Numbered from the stretch's first letter, positions 30,200 to 50,135 are shown. The stretch: DNA of 64,000 nt from Metaphire vulgaris (GCA_018105865.1 CM030865.1:4068193-4132192), one strand, 5' to 3'. Program-made: numbers and translations. The notes: generated by a model from the sequence alone, not told the origin.

Positions 30200-30957
30200 A
30201 TCATTTTTCTCTCAGCAACTGATTGCGTCAACGAAAAGAACAATCCGAATATTCGGAAAGACAAAATCTAGAGAGTAACGGATGCTGCCGCAACCGATAT
30301 TAAAACTAAAAACCTACAATAGCAAATAAAAAATAATTAAACATTTAAGTAATATTTCTGACAGTTTGCTTTTGTGATAGACTCGCTCTTGCAGTGTAGT
30401 TGTGTCATCTACGTGAACACTGACATTTAACTAAGTTGTCCGCTTTATTAATTCGTGCATTACTTCTTATTGTTGATAACTGTAAGAGAGGATTGTCATT
30501 TTACACAGAGAAATCATAGTTGTTCGTAACGTTGTCTAATATTACGTACGATTTTGTAAAAAAACAGGGCTATCTAAGGTTATTTGTTTTGTGGAGGTTT
30601 TGACCTTTTTCAAACGTAAATTGAATTTCTAATTTTACTTTTCAACATTAGCTGCCCCGTTTGTGTTACTTATTTACTACGATATTTTTTTGCGTTGAGC
30701 ATGTTTCTAAGAGAATACATGAATTTGTGAATAACTCTTTGAAGAGACTTTTTGCCAGAAATGTTACATATGCCCGAAAGACTTTTACTAAAGTTTTTCT
30801 CCTCCTCCTCCCTCCTCTTCTGTTTTTTTTCCTTCCGTGGTTCCATATAGGGTTGGACGATGGGTCTGAATGAGTTCCTAATTCCACTTCTGTCTGTCTC
30901 TGGCTGCTTTGGTCATTTGGACGAAGTTCATTTACTAAAGTTACTTTTCGTTACTTT
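30200..30957. other. 3' flank of gene B
   Basis: AT-rich sequence with AATAAA at 30325-30330, 126 bases past the stop, a plausible polyadenylation signal. Nothing else is recognised. Confidence 0.5.
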
Positions 30958-31100
30958 TCATTCGCCTAAAAGCCTTTTCGCCTACACTGCGTTTTGCCCA
31001 CTCGGCGATTCGCCCACACGGCGTTTTAACTGCAAGGCTATTCGCCTACACGGCGTTTCGTCTACAAATTTGGAGGCGAATCTCCGTTTAGGCGAAATGT
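30958..31100. repeat. Fold-back of GGCGAA/TTCGCC words
   Basis: Left side repeats ttcgcctacac and ggcgttt words; right side has ggaggcgaatctc and tttaggcgaaat, forming inverted ends. The design resembles the word-based fold-backs at 6946 and 59265. Confidence 0.65.
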
Positions 31101-31585
31101 CCAGCACAAACATGGACTTGGGTCCATTTTTAAAAACCCAGCCATCACTATTCAAACCCAACCCAGCCCATCACTATTCAAACCCAACCCAGCCCACGAA
31201 AACAACTGGGTTACCTGACCCAATCGGGCCACCCAGACCAAATAATACATAACAGTTTCTTTAACAGTAATAATTGAGTGTCAGCAGTTAGTGAAGAAGT
31301 GAGGCAATAAATCCTTAAGTAAAAGTTAAGACAGAGAATAATCACGAAAAGACGGAAACGGTTTAAACCATAGAATTTGTTGAAACCATTGAAAGACGTA
31401 GAATATTATAGCGCAACTCTGACGACCATTAAATGAAAAAAGATAAAATTTTGTATTACATTATCACCGAAGAAAACTTCACTCATTTTCTTACCCAAAC
31501 AACCCAACCCACCAAAAAAACGGAAATTTCTGACCCCACCCATGGGTGGATATAACCCATGTCCATGTCTGGTCCAGCATTGTCT
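31099..31585. mobile_element. Element with aaccca-rich ends
   Basis: Ends carry inverted acatggacttggg-like and cccatgtccatgtctgg text, with aacccaacccagccc runs inside. Related right ends occur near 12200, 15300, 17210 and 17350 in the duplicated units. Confidence 0.5.
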
Positions 31586-32361
31586 ACCGGTAAAACGGCT
31601 TTCATGTTAATCTTTATCAAAATTATTTCTGCTCTGAAAAATTTCCCACAGCGACAATAACTTGAAGTTTTCAAGTACACACGGCTACGTGTCCAAATCA
31701 CACGAAAGCTATAATTATCGTCTTCAGAATGGTGTAACAATCAAGAAGGTTTCGTGGTTTTCCTTTTGATCTCACTTACAAGTAGCAGCAACGCTTTTCA
31801 AGCGTGAAAGTCAGTATCCACACTTCACCTGATTCTCTCTCGCTTTGGCGCGATTGTGTGATCCTATCAAAGAATAGGACTGCATTGTAATAGAAAGGAT
31901 ATCTCATATTTTATGCAACCGCTGGTCTGAATGTAGATAGATTAGATGTCGACACTCTATGTACATTGCTGGCAAATGGAGGCAGTCAAAACGAAAGGCA
32001 GTCAAAACTAAAGGCAGTTGACAGAAGAGCAGAGAATGTTTCAACGACTGCGAGCGAACGTCAAACAATTACACTATATGCCCTGCCATTGATGTCGTTG
32101 GCAACATAATCTGTTTGAACGTGCGACTGTGGTGAATAAATGATATCATTTTGAAAGTGAATACACTGTAACTCTGTAACTCAATCTTTCCGAACCCGCA
32201 CCAGGCCATCCTCAATGGTCGCCTTGGCAACAATATATAATTATATTGTTTCGATAGAACCCACAAGTCTAGTTTACAACTTCTCTTTCGATATTAGCCA
32301 CGGCGACAATTCTTTCGTTTCGGAGTCGATCTTTTCGGCAGCGAATATCAAATGATGTTTA

Positions 32362-32505
32362 GGGGACCCGTCACTGGTCTTAGTGGGGGGGGGGAAGTTT
32401 TTGACATAATTATTACGGGGGTCACTGAAAGTTGGCAGTTATTCACAAGAGGAGGGGTCAAAATTGCCCAAAAATTGTTGACATAATTTAATGGACAGCC
32501 TAATA
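32362..32505. mobile_element. Partial TGTCCATTAATT-family element
   Basis: The right end ttgttgacataatttaatgg matches the family seen complete at 51309-51706 and 63272-63593; the left end is lost. Confidence 0.5.
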
Positions 32506-32514
32506 TTATTCCCG

Positions 32515-32800
32515 TTGTCATTTAAAGAAGGGACAAAGAGAGGTTACTGCCCACAGGTCAATAGACAGTGGATGAAGAATGGAGTAACTCTGAGAAATTA
32601 GACGGGCAAACCTGATCAGACAAAAGTGCGACTGATAGCACGACAACTGAGTTGACAGTTACCATGGGCACCGGTGTCTGGTCCTGGCGAAGAAAATTGC
32701 CGCACGTATTGGTCGCAACGTGAATGCAATAAATGGTGACGCGCTGTCTGCATTTGTGGCAAATGGAAACAATAGAATATCAGCATAGAATTTAATTAAC
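32515..32800 (-). mobile_element. CR1-like 3' region remnant
   Basis: Aligns with 22690-22985 upstream of gene B, but the TTAC tail is missing here. Confidence 0.55.
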
Positions 32801-32901
32801 ACCAGAATTAACCAATGGATTAACAACAGAATTAACAACAGAATTAACAACAAAATTTGAATGCAGATGGTTACATCAGTGGTTTTCAGCACTTATAATC
32901 A

Positions 32902-32905
<4 letters not shown>

Positions 32906-32968
<63 letters not shown>
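32906..32968. repeat. (TTA)n microsatellite
   Basis: About twenty uninterrupted ATT units. Confidence 0.95.
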
Positions 32969-32971
<3 letters not shown>

Positions 32972-33004
32972 TTTGCTAAAAAGAAACATATTTCACCAAA
33001 GAAT

Positions 33005-33109
33005 CAGTGGCGTAGCTAGGCGCGTTCTCCTCAGTCTAATTTTACCTCTACTACAGCTATACAGTGGTTCTCACACAGGGCAGCCACTACTGAACCAGTT
33101 TAAACTTTG

Positions 33110-33152
<43 letters not shown>

Positions 33153-33250
33153 CCCTGCCCCAAATACTCAACGGTTTTGGACGAATCTCACGACCGGTCC
33201 CGATTCGAATTGGAGGCGGCGCCTCCCGTGCTCCCATGGCCACGCCAATG
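33005..33250. mobile_element. Short element, CAGTGGCGTAGC family
   Basis: Starts cagtggcgtagctagg and ends ggccacgccaatg. A perfect 8-bp duplication CAAAGAAT (32997-33004 and 33251-33258) flanks it. An AT microsatellite (33113-33150) lies inside. Confidence 0.85.
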
Positions 33251-33319
33251 CAAAGAATAAACTTATCTGAAACCTGGACTCATACATATTTCACAACATT
33301 GGTATATATACTATATAAT

Positions 33320-34215
33320 TTGACAGTAGCTTGACCTTCAAGGAGCAGTTTGCTAGACTCTCTCGATCCTGCTTTTACCAACTTAGGCAAATTATGGTTA
33401 TTCGTTCTTCGTTTTCTTTATCTGCAGCCAAATCTTTGGTTCATGCTTTTGTGGCTAGTAGGTTAGACTATTGCAATTCTCTTTATCTTGGCCTTTCCAA
33501 AAGCCTGCTCTCCACTCTGCAATGTGTTCTAAATGCTGCGGTTCGTCTTGTGGCTAAAGCCCCTCGCTACTCTAGCATCTCAGACTTTATGCTTAACACC
33601 CTCCACTGGCTTCCAATTTCTAACCGCGTTATATTCAAACAAGTAATTATTGTCACAGCCGCACTTGGGACTGCCAAGGAAAAAGGAAAAGAGGAAGACC
33701 ACGAAATACATGGAAAAAGATCGCTAGAAAAAGAACACAAAGAACTTGTATTCACCTGGAATGAAATAGAAGATCGAGAGAAATAGAATGATCTTGTACG
33801 CGGCCTGTGCTTCTTGGGGAGCGAAAATGGCTGAAGAAGAAGAAGAAGAAGAAGAAGAAGAAGAAGACAAAAATGAAGAAAAAGAGAAAGAAGCACTTCG
33901 AGGTCAGGCATCATCTTACATTACTGAACTTTTCAAATCACCCTCTTCCACTGCTCATCGCCTGCTCCGCCCCACTGATCAGAAGAATGTTTATGTCCCC
34001 AGATCACGCACTGCTCTTACCCAGCGTCGGGCTTTTGCAGTGACTGGACCCTTCCTCTGGGATGCCTTGAACACATCCATTCGGGAATCACTTCTCGCTC
34101 TGCTCAATGCGAAAGCTAAAGTCTCATTACTTTACCCTGCGACTCCAATGCCAGGAGCGCCTCAGGCTCTGAGCAGAAATAGAAGAGGCGCTATACAAAT
34201 GTAACTTTACATTAC
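33320..34215 (+). mobile_element. CR1-like LINE C-terminal region, interrupted
   Basis: The + strand frame from 33331 reads SRSCFYQLRQ, ASRLDYCNSLYLGL, VLNAAVRLVAKAPRY and LHWLPISNRV, which are typical CR1/L2 reverse transcriptase C-terminal motifs. It resumes at about 33900 with QASSYITELF, VPRSRTALTQRRAF and GPFLWDALNTSIRE. About 260 bp of another LINE end sits between. The 3' end shows gaggcgctatacaaatgtaa and a TTAC-like tail. Confidence 0.85.
33643..33905 (+). mobile_element. LINE 3' end with (GAA)n tail, nested in CR1
   Basis: Frames with gaggaagaccacgaaata-type text encode a GRPRNTWKK-like end, then FTWNEIEDREK and WLKKKKK-like sequence. A GAA repeat (33834-33866) follows. This is the usual terminus of a non-LTR element and it splits the surrounding CR1 frame. 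Confidence 0.6.
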
Positions 34216-34439
34216 TTAACATTACAACATGCCCACTTTGTGTCGGGAGAACAGCAGACAATACTTCAGAAACGAATAGAAAGAGCTGCAGATGGTGAAA
34301 CATTAAGCCGTGTGTCTTTTGTTCGTATCACAATCAGTCGATACTAGCTGCCGTCATAGGCTACATTACATGTATATTATATGATAGAAGTGAATAACGT
34401 ATTCATTTCAACGTCAGGAAGAAGAAGAATTTATTTCAC

Positions 34440-34511
34440 AATACATACATACATACATACATACATAAATACATACATACATACATACATACTTACATAC
34501 ATGCATACATA
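34440..34511. repeat. (CATA)n microsatellite
   Basis: Tetranucleotide run that interrupts the block shared with gene A (2260-2270). Confidence 0.9.
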
Positions 34512-34683
34512 TTCACATCATGAATGTATACAATGCCAGAAGAAGGGCATCCTAGCTGGTTGCCACTGCACTGTATGATTTCAAAAGAGACGACGTGACC
34601 AGTTTTTCAATAAGGCTTCCGTATCGGTGTTTGTTATGACAGCGGTTCATTAACGAGCGGATTTTATGAAAAGATTATGAAAT

Positions 34684-34896
34684 GATGTTTGGAAACACCT
34701 CCTTGACTACTTTTCATGTCGCCCATGGCAGACGTGCAACAGTTGATTCTGGGCATGTAGAGCGCTCATCAGTCGGACAGAATTTCCTGCTCAGAACAGT
34801 CGCAGATACTGAATTGACGATTAACTAACTGACCAACAATCTAACAGAACTTTTAAAGTTGATCTCGTATAGGACGAACTGAGTTTCAAACGAAAC
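34684..34896 (+). promoter_or_regulatory. Conserved proximal upstream region of gene C
   Basis: Nearly identical to 2420-2632 before gene A. A promoter role is inferred from position and sharing across three genes. Confidence 0.45.
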
Positions 34897-42700
<7,804 letters not shown>

Positions 42701-42727
42701 GTCGCTTCTCTTCTCCGCAAATGGTTA

Positions 42728-42807
42728 TTAACCCCTTAACCGTGTATTTAACTGTAACTCAATGTAAAATGAACGGATATATCCGGGGTCCCCAGTTAAG
42801 GGGTTAA
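42728..42807. mobile_element. 80-bp TTAACCCC element downstream of gene C
   Basis: Ends ttaaccccttaac and agttaaggggttaa; see the copies at 26018 and 58082. Confidence 0.8.
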
Positions 42808-42860
42808 GTCAAAGAAGGAAACGATCGGAATAACTTATTCTGACAGACATACTGTAGTTG

Positions 42861-43308
42861 CAGGGACATTTTACACCCCCTAAAAGCCCCAGCACTCCTC
42901 TCCAAATTTGAGACCGCAACCCAAAACTCCCACACAAATTTCAGCTATGGGATGACCAGTGTTTATCCTAGCCACCTTGACATTGGGGAGTTTTACATGT
43001 TCTGCCCAAAACCTCGGGTGCGGTGACAAGCAAAAAAGGTAATCATATCCTTCCTTATCTTTCCTTTTATCCTTCTTCAAATTATAAAAATCCCTTTTCG
43101 TCACACTTTGGGGAGGGGGAATTTCCATCCCCAATGCAACATATAGAAATTTTTGGGAGAGGGAATTTTCAAACTTTGGGGGAAATTTCCCCCCAAAACA
43201 GGCCTAGAATAAACACTGGGATGACCTTTTTACTTGTCGGACTTTTTTTGGCAGGTGACCCCAAAAATTACCGACACGCCCAAATTGATAATCCTAGAAA
43301 TAACCCTG
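42861..43308. mobile_element. CAGGGA...CCCTG element with two nested insertions
   Basis: Starts cagggacattttacaccccc and ends cctagaaataaccctg. Flanks TGTAGTTG (42853-42860) and TATAGTTG (45881-45888) match at 7 of 8 once the transposon at 43314 is removed. A CAGTGTTTATTC-family element (about 42957-43218) is nested inside. Confidence 0.75.
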
Positions 43309-43313
43309 TATAG

Positions 43314-45877
43314 TAGGGCGTGTCAATTTTAGTGGAAAAATTAAAAATTTAAGAATTTTAAAAACGACTAGTTACCAAATAGTGCAGATTTTAATGCTGA
43401 ATTCAAATCTGCTTTCAGAAATTTTTTAAACAAACCTAACCTACTTCAATTTACAAAAGAAAATCTCTATAATTAAGTACATACGATTTGTAAATAGTAC
43501 TACTTTTGATCAACACTTAGTAACTTACAGTCTTGCTCAGCCACTGAAATAAGTACCACTAGGTAATGCTGACTATTGTCATGTTACAAGAATATTATTT
43601 CTGATGTTTATAACGTTTTAATATTAGTAATTAGTCAACGAAATCAATCAAAGACAGCATGTCCTGCTTGCTTCTGTTTCTGTTCATGAGCTCTCTGCCG
43701 ATCATTTGACCTTTAATGTACTGGTGTCTCCTGTCATTGCTACACACATGGGCAGCAGCTTCAGTAGTCATCTTCACACAACGTTCTACAGACTGAGTGT
43801 GTGACGGCCAATCTGGACCCACCATGGGCTTGCTCACAAGTGCCAAAATCTCTGCAGTTGTCATTGAACAAGTAAGAGCCGGCTCATAGACTTCAACGCT
43901 CCAGGAAATCAGTTGTGCAAGTGTAGTTGCTTCAGTGTTGATGGGTGGTGTTTTTCTGGGTCTCACTCTTCTGTCTCCCAACTGTGTCTTTTCATCTCCA
44001 TCACCTCTGATCTTCAAAATCTTCCCAACCGCATCTCGTCTCTCCTCTTCAACTTCACTACACAACATAGCTTGCAGCACTGACTCACTGAAACCATACC
44101 AAGCAGACCTCTTCAATGTTGGCATGACAATGTTCCTTACTTCTTCATGCTGGTCCTTTAGAAGTTGTAGTTGGTAAAGAATATGCCTTGGTCCATGTGC
44201 CCATTTGCTGTTTATCTTAATGTTGAACCAATTTACTATGTTCACCCCAACACAGAATTCCACGATCATCCTCAAATTTTTCAGAGCCTTGCCCTTGAGT
44301 TTATGTTTAGATATCCAAATTCTCATGAACCTCAGAGCTGTTGTGAGCCATCGGCTATGTGACACAGGTCCAATTTCCAAGTGAGCCAGATCATTGGGCA
44401 AAACACCTGTCCTGATTGCAGTGGCTATTCTGTAGCCATAGCTCTGATCTGTGCAAAGGTCTTTGATTACTTCATCACAGAGCTGCCACCTTTGTTAAGA
44501 TGCTCTTCAAACTTTGTGTTCAATTTTAACATGATTCCTTCTTGAGCCCTCTTGACCTTGTTATGATCAATTATCAAAGTTGTGTCGAATCGACTGGTAA
44601 GTCCTGCATCAATCCAGACAGCGGTTGCAATCTCTGCTGTCTCTCTCAGGCCAGTGTGGTGTCATAGACTGGCCAAGGCTATGTTGGTTATGTCCTCTGT
44701 ATTGTATTTTGCCTTTTGGCAAGCAGCAGCATTCTCATCTTTGTCTATATCGTCATCACTATGACACTATATTCGGTCTCTACTGCTGTATCCGTGATAT
44801 CTTCGGAATCTTCCTGACCTTCTTCTGTCTTTTCTTCGTCTTCTGTGATTTGTGTTTCACTCTTCAGTCGCCGTTTTTCTTCAGCCTCCTTCCTTTTGGC
44901 CTGCCTTTCCTTCTGCAACGACTGTCGCTTTGTTTCAGGAAAGTCAACCAGCCCTATCAGATGAAGTCCTGTGCTTCCAACTTTTTCTCGCTGACCTTTT
45001 ATGAATGCTAACTCGATAACAGGAATCTTCTGATGTCTGGTGCACTCACACGATATGTGTACACCAGTGAGACATGCAATTTTGCAACCTGCATCAGGGC
45101 AGCTCTTGATTTCACACTAACAGGTGAGTATGTCCATCAGTCTGTCGAGCTTCTGCAGAAATTTGCCTTTCTCTACAACTTTGGCTCTACCAGACGAGAC
45201 TTTGTTAGCCTGCTCCCATATGGCTTTCAATTTGGATTTTATTCTAACAGGACTGTTAATGACAGGACCATTAAAGTTAGTATTTGCTCGGTTCCACTGA
45301 AGAAGCAAGCCTTTCATAATGTCATCGACAAGCTGATCAATGTTGTAATTGCACCTGTTTTGTTCACTAATCTGTCTCAAGTACAATCCATATCTGATGA
45401 GGTCCCTGACATTAGGTAGCTCAGCTACTGGGAGTTCAGCACCTGACCACACTAAATGGTGTAAAGGAGTGGAGGTTTGTAGTCTAGTTTTAACCTGTGA
45501 CGTTTTGGCCAACATCATGTAGATCTCAAAATAAACACATTATCAATGAATACCTATATCAGTTTCATAACACTGCATGCAAGTAACACTATAATGTCAT
45601 AGCTAATGCTGCACACATTGCAGGTTTAAGATACATTGCTAACTCATAACCTTAAGAGATTAACATGAAGTTCAATTAACCAAAACTCCATCTTCGAGCA
45701 TTGAAACGCATGTATTAAAATGGCCTATTATTCTCATAATTTCCAAATGAAATTGAAGTAGGTAAATCACACTTTAAAAAGAAACTGCACTTATATTTAG
45801 ATTATCCACATCAAAATACACCAATTTATCACTAGTCGTTTTTAAAAAAATGACTTTGACAAAATTGACACACCCTA
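43314..45877 (-). mobile_element. 2.56-kb DNA transposon with 8-bp target duplication
   Basis: Ends TAGGGCGTGTCAATTTT and, inverted, TAGGGTGTGTCAATTTT. The imperfect inverted repeat extends to a shared ttttaaaaacgactagt at about 43359-43375 and 45831-45850. A perfect 8-bp duplication CTGTATAG (43306-43313 and 45878-45885) flanks it. It encodes one decayed protein on the - strand. The 8-bp duplication is shared by hAT, P, Merlin and some other groups, so I do not assign a superfamily. Confidence 0.85.
43631..45518 (-). pseudogene. Transposon-encoded protein, decayed
   Basis: Three pieces lie on the - strand. The N-terminal piece (45518 to 45117) ends in a TAG but stays open after it, through a Cys-rich stretch (EIKSCPDAGCKIACLTGV, CECTRHQKIP) and a charged Lys/Glu segment to about 44760. 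A middle piece covers about 44740-44480. A C-terminal piece of at least 256 residues runs to 43631. The latter contains LCTDQSYGYRIATAI just upstream, SHSRWLTTALRFMRIWISK, EFCVGVNIVNWFNIK and WPSHTQSVERCVKMTTEAAA. The SHSRWLTTA and HTQxVER motifs recur in a protein family I recall from many aquatic animal genomes without a firm name. A transposase role is inferred from the framing ends. At least one stop and one frameshift make it inactive. Confidence 0.7.
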
Positions 45878-45885
45878 CTGTATAG

Positions 45886-46537
45886 TTGTGAAAATAACGC
45901 ACGATATTCTTATCTATTGTTAACACGAAGAAATTACCATTTCATTTGAAAAATAATTCAATGTTGAAAGACGAAATAAGATTACTAACGGTTGGTTTTT
46001 GCGATACACTCGCTTTTAGTTGTGTCCGTTACTTGAACATTAATTTTGGGTTAAATTGCACATTAGCCTAGTTCGTGCACTGCTTCTTGACTCTAACAAC
46101 TTTCAATTGTTAATTAATGGAAAGTAATTATTCAACAATGAAATAATATTACTGACATTTTATTTTGTGATAGACTCACTTTTAGTTGTGTGCTTTACTT
46201 GAATATTTATCTTAATCTGCAGATTGATTAATTAGTAATTGTTTATTGTTTATTAGTAATTAGTTAATTGTTTATTGTAATTAATTAGTAATTGTTTAAT
46301 CGTGCATTGTTTCTTGTTGACGAGTACTGTAACACATTGAAAATTTAAAATCTTCTAATAGATATAATTCAATTCATGTTTACAATTTTTATTCTTGATA
46401 AGGTTTTCAAATTACATAATTCTACGGAGTGCTTGAACTTTGGACATCGAATTCCATGAGCACGGGATTGATTAAGTGATTTGTTAAACACCGTTGGATA
46501 GAGGAGCTCCATATTTTACCATCAATAATTCAGTGAG
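45886..46537. other. AT-rich intergenic sequence
   Basis: A direct repeat of about 80 bp occurs: text around gatagactcactttt with agttgtgt and tacttgaaca/ta recurs at about 45985 and 46165, and also near 30365-30430 after gene B. No gene is recognised. Confidence 0.5.
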
Positions 46538-47190
46538 CAGTGGCGGTTCCAGGAATTCAGGGTTTTATACAAGCCTGTTAGGAGGGGAGATTCCCTCTCC
46601 ATACCTCAAAATCCCCCCCAAATCTTATCACTAAATTTTTGCATTGAACTGCGCCTCTTCCCCTCCAGCTAAGTCAATTCCCTCCAAGGCCTGGAGTCTG
46701 GATAAAACACTGCAGGAATTCTTGGTGGGGGATGAATAAAATTGATAGGAAGCTGGTGGAGGGATGCAAAGTGAAGAAGAAAAAAGAAAAGAGAGAATGA
46801 GGTCATTGTTAGTGTTTTGCAGGGACGTAGCGACGGTGGTATATCGGTATATATAGGCTAACCTCCAGATCAGACTACCTTTAAAATGTTAATGTGTTTT
46901 TTTAGGATTTTCAACGATTTTTCAGATTTATACCACCTCGCCCCAATCACACAATCACATTATACCCCCAATCAAATTCCTGGCTACGCCCCTGGTGTTT
47001 TGTGCCAACTAAATGTTAATAAACCTTGCCAGAAAGGCCGACAAGCAAACAAAGGTCATTCGCAGTATTTTCACTAATAATTTTAAAAAACGCACCGGAA
47101 ATTAGGTTGACAAGCAAAAGAAAGGTCATCCGGAACCCCGGTGAGAGGGGGGATACATCCCCAGTCATCAACATGATGGAACCGCCACTG
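46538..47190. mobile_element. Composite CAGTGGCGGTTCC element with nested elements
   Basis: Ends cagtggcggttccaggaat and gatggaaccgccactg. Flanks TCAGTGAG/TCAATGAG match at 7 of 8. Inside are a gttttatacaagcctg...ggataaaacactg element (about 46557-46716) and a CAGGGACGTAGC...GGCTACGCCCCTG element (about 46821-46995). Confidence 0.75.
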
Positions 47191-47204
47191 TCAATGAGTT
47201 ATCT

Positions 47205-47273
47205 TCTTCTTCTTCTTCTTTTTCTTCTTCTTTTTCTTCTTCTTCTTCTTCTTCTTCTTCTTCTTCTTCTTCA
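47205..47273. repeat. (TTC)n microsatellite
   Basis: TTC run with a few T insertions. Confidence 0.95.
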
Positions 47274-47332
47274 TCTATGATGACGATGAGTTAGAACCGA
47301 AATGGCTCTATAGGCCTTCAAGTTCAAAAACT

Positions 47333-47598
47333 CGAGTGGCGTAGCCAAGGAGAGAGGGTTAAAACCCCCCTTGGCTGCCGACGAATTTTTTTTAATGTTT
47401 CCATATATTTAAAATTTTCGGACGCGGTTTTGGGGGTCAAATCCCTTCCTCTTGGCTGCCGACGCAAAGTAATTTGTAAGCGCTAGAGAGTAAAGTTGTA
47501 AGGTGACGACCTTTTTTTGCTTGTCAAGATTTTTTCGAAGTTGGTCATGATCGAAATCAACCCCCTCCCCCTTTCCGGAAATCCTGGCTACATCACTG
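47333..47598. mobile_element. CAGTGGCGTAGC-family element
   Basis: Ends gagtggcgtagccaagg and cctggctacatcactg. Contains gacctttttttgcttgtc at 47508-47525. Confidence 0.65.
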
Positions 47599-47650
47599 AT
47601 CTTCAAGACTTGGCACAAGACGAAAAGTGCTTTGTGAAATGCAAAACTAG

Positions 47651-48010
47651 TAATCAGGAATATTTTTACACCCCCCTAACATCCCCCAATTGAGATCGAC
47701 ATCCTCCAAAATTTGGTAATGTGACAATGGTATGCATACAAAATGCATACTAATTAGCCATGAACAACTCCTTAATGGAGAAGTACACCCCAACTTTATT
47801 CTCGGATTACTCTTTTTTTGCTTGTCAGCCTTTTTTGAGACTTGATAACGTTTTTTTTGCTTATCAGCCTATTTCGGTAGAGACTTCCAAATTCCGACAC
47901 CCCCAAATTTTCCCGATCCCCCAGATTCACAATCCTACAATTCTAGAAATAACCACACCCCCAGATTTTGCCGACACCCACTCCCAAATTCACAATCCTA
48001 GAAATAACCC
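47651..48010. mobile_element. CAGGGATATTT-family element
   Basis: Begins aggaatatttttacaccccc and ends aatcctagaaataaccctg, with the central tgcatactaattag palindrome. A related piece continues at about 48150-48250. Confidence 0.6.
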
Positions 48011-48021
48011 TGCTAGTGATA

Positions 48022-48026
<5 letters not shown>

Positions 48027-48088
<62 letters not shown>
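48027..48088. repeat. (AAT)n microsatellite
   Basis: Uninterrupted trinucleotide run. Confidence 0.95.
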
Positions 48089-48089
<1 letters not shown>

Positions 48090-48439
48090 GGTTTAAAGTG
48101 GTTCAGTAGGGACTGCCCTGTGTGAGAACCACTGTTGTTCGACATCCCCCCCCCAAAAAAAGGTAATGTGGCAGTGGTATGCATACAAAATGCATACTAA
48201 TTAGCCTTGAACACCCCACAAATGAAATGGAGAAGTACACCCCCGTTGATGCAAAGCTTTCTAAAAGAATAGATCCTAGTTGAACTATGATCTCCACTCA
48301 TGAGCATTTCAGACCCGAGCCGTCATTTCTTCCGGATTTGACAAGCTTTTTGACCACCCTTAAAATTCAGACTGCTAACTTTGTATATAATTTTGCAATA
48401 TTCAGAAGCAAAGTAAGCGCTAAGTAAGCTTTTAAATAT

Positions 48440-48535
48440 TAACGTTAAGCGCTTAGGAATGAGGAGCTACTTTGGTGCTGCTTTTGAAAGCGCTATAGAA
48501 ATTAACGATATTCTACTTACTTACTTACTTTCTGC
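48440..48535 (+). mobile_element. CR1-like LINE 3' tip
   Basis: gcgctatagaaattaacgat followed by TTAC repeats. Confidence 0.65.
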
Positions 48536-48591
48536 TTCGATGAGTTGCTTCCAATATCACATGTTAACGTGATGTACAATAATCCACAGTC

Positions 48592-49127
48592 AGCGTTTAT
48601 TCTAGCCCTTTTGACATTGGGGGGATTTTGAAATGTTTGGGGGACAAGGTTTGAGTTTCCACACGTTGGGGGATTTCCATTCCCAGCCAACATCTAAAAA
48701 AATTTGGGGGGAATTTTCAAACTTGGAGGGGGCGGAATTCCCCCCTAAGAAGGCCTAGAATAAACACTGATCCACAGTGACGTGTCTTCCTAGGCTCTCT
48801 GCCCGGTAACAGGTCCTGGTTCCCATTGGCGTCACCCATCTCTGTCAGCAGCTTGGTTCTTTAATCCTTTGTATAGCCTACGTCTTCAATCAACATCCAG
48901 TTCAGTAGTTACGTACGTTGTCTTCCTCTCTTTATCCTTCCTCCCAGTGTTTATTCTAGGCCTTCTCTGGGGAGGATTTCCTCCCAAAATTTTTTAATTC
49001 CACCCCCCCCCCAATTTTTATATGTTGGCTGGCGGATGGAAATTCCCCAAGTGTGGAGACTCAGACCTTGTCCCCCCAAACATTTCAAAATCCCCCAATG
49101 TCAAGGTGGCTAGAATAAACACTGCTT
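48592..49127. mobile_element. Two CAGTGTTTATTC-family elements
   Basis: Copies at about 48592-48771 and 48947-49127, each with cagtgtttattctag-type ends and the complement, C- or G-rich inside, in opposite internal orientation. Between them is ordinary sequence. Confidence 0.7.
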
Positions 49128-49427
49128 CCTCCCATTTGCCCCCCCCCCCCTGCCCCCCACTGCCCAACTATTGTTCTGAATAATGAGTCTCCTCTTAGAA
49201 TTATGTGCCAATCCAGTTCATTCAGTTACAGTAATTATATGAAAATACTCTAGCATTTTAAAGTTATCGACAACTTCTGTGGTTATAAGAAAGTTGAGAT
49301 CAGAACCTGTGTATTTTGGCAAATAAACAGCGAAATTAGCACTGCCAGCTAATAAACATAACCAAAATTAAAGATATTTCAAATTGCTGCTCATAATAAT
49401 AATTATCATAAAGCAATCCTTGTGAGG

Positions 49428-49666
49428 CAGTGGCGTAGCCAGGATTTGCCGAAGGGGAGGGTGGTTATGATTCCCAACTTTGGAAATTCCTGACAAGCAA
49501 AAAAGGTCTTAACTATTATTTTGCCTGATTAAGTGAGTCATATAGGCCCTAGGTATATGAGCTCGTCTTAAACTCGATTTTGGCACCCCTCCACCCACAG
49601 AATAATAATAAGCAGTAAAACAATTTTTGGTCGGGCAACGCCAACCCCCCCATGGCTACACCACTG
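49428..49666. mobile_element. CAGTGGCGTAGC-family element
   Basis: Ends cagtggcgtagccagga and catggctacaccactg; carries gacaagcaaaaaaggtc at 49492-49508. Confidence 0.7.
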
Positions 49667-50135
49667 TTGTACGGCACACATTAGGCACAGTCCATGCAAA
49701 ATTTCAAGTGCTATATATGAACCAAAAAAATAAAAATTTCCGATAAAAAAATTTCCATATCACCTATAATATTTACATTCACGTTGTGAAACAACAAATT
49801 AATATTATTTTCACAAAAATCCATGTGAAATGAAATGACATACAAAGAAAATATTTGTCAAGTACATTTCTAAATCGTGCATTTGGAAATCACTTTTAAT
49901 AATAAAAATTTCAATAACAATAATAATAAGAACTAGTTTGTCAATCAACCAGTGTAATTATATTATTATTAATTAAGGTATTGGTGACCAACATCTCAAA
50001 AGAATAATGACCATATGTGTATTTAACTATTTATATCATCATTTAAACAATAATCCTACCAGACACACGACTATTTCAAATACAAGCACAATCTTATTAT
50101 CAAAACAAACAAATGACCTAGTAGAAGGTCAAAAG
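49667..50135. other. AT-rich intergenic sequence
   Basis: Low-complexity AT-rich DNA; no gene or repeat recognised. Confidence 0.5.

Noticed and set aside
33788..34204. Glu-rich protein gene
   Set aside because: The Glu run is a GAA microsatellite at the end of a nested LINE, followed by CR1 C-terminal text.
44582..45419. + strand open frames near 44.6-45.4 kb
   Set aside because: They lie opposite the transposon protein on the - strand, which carries the recognisable motifs.
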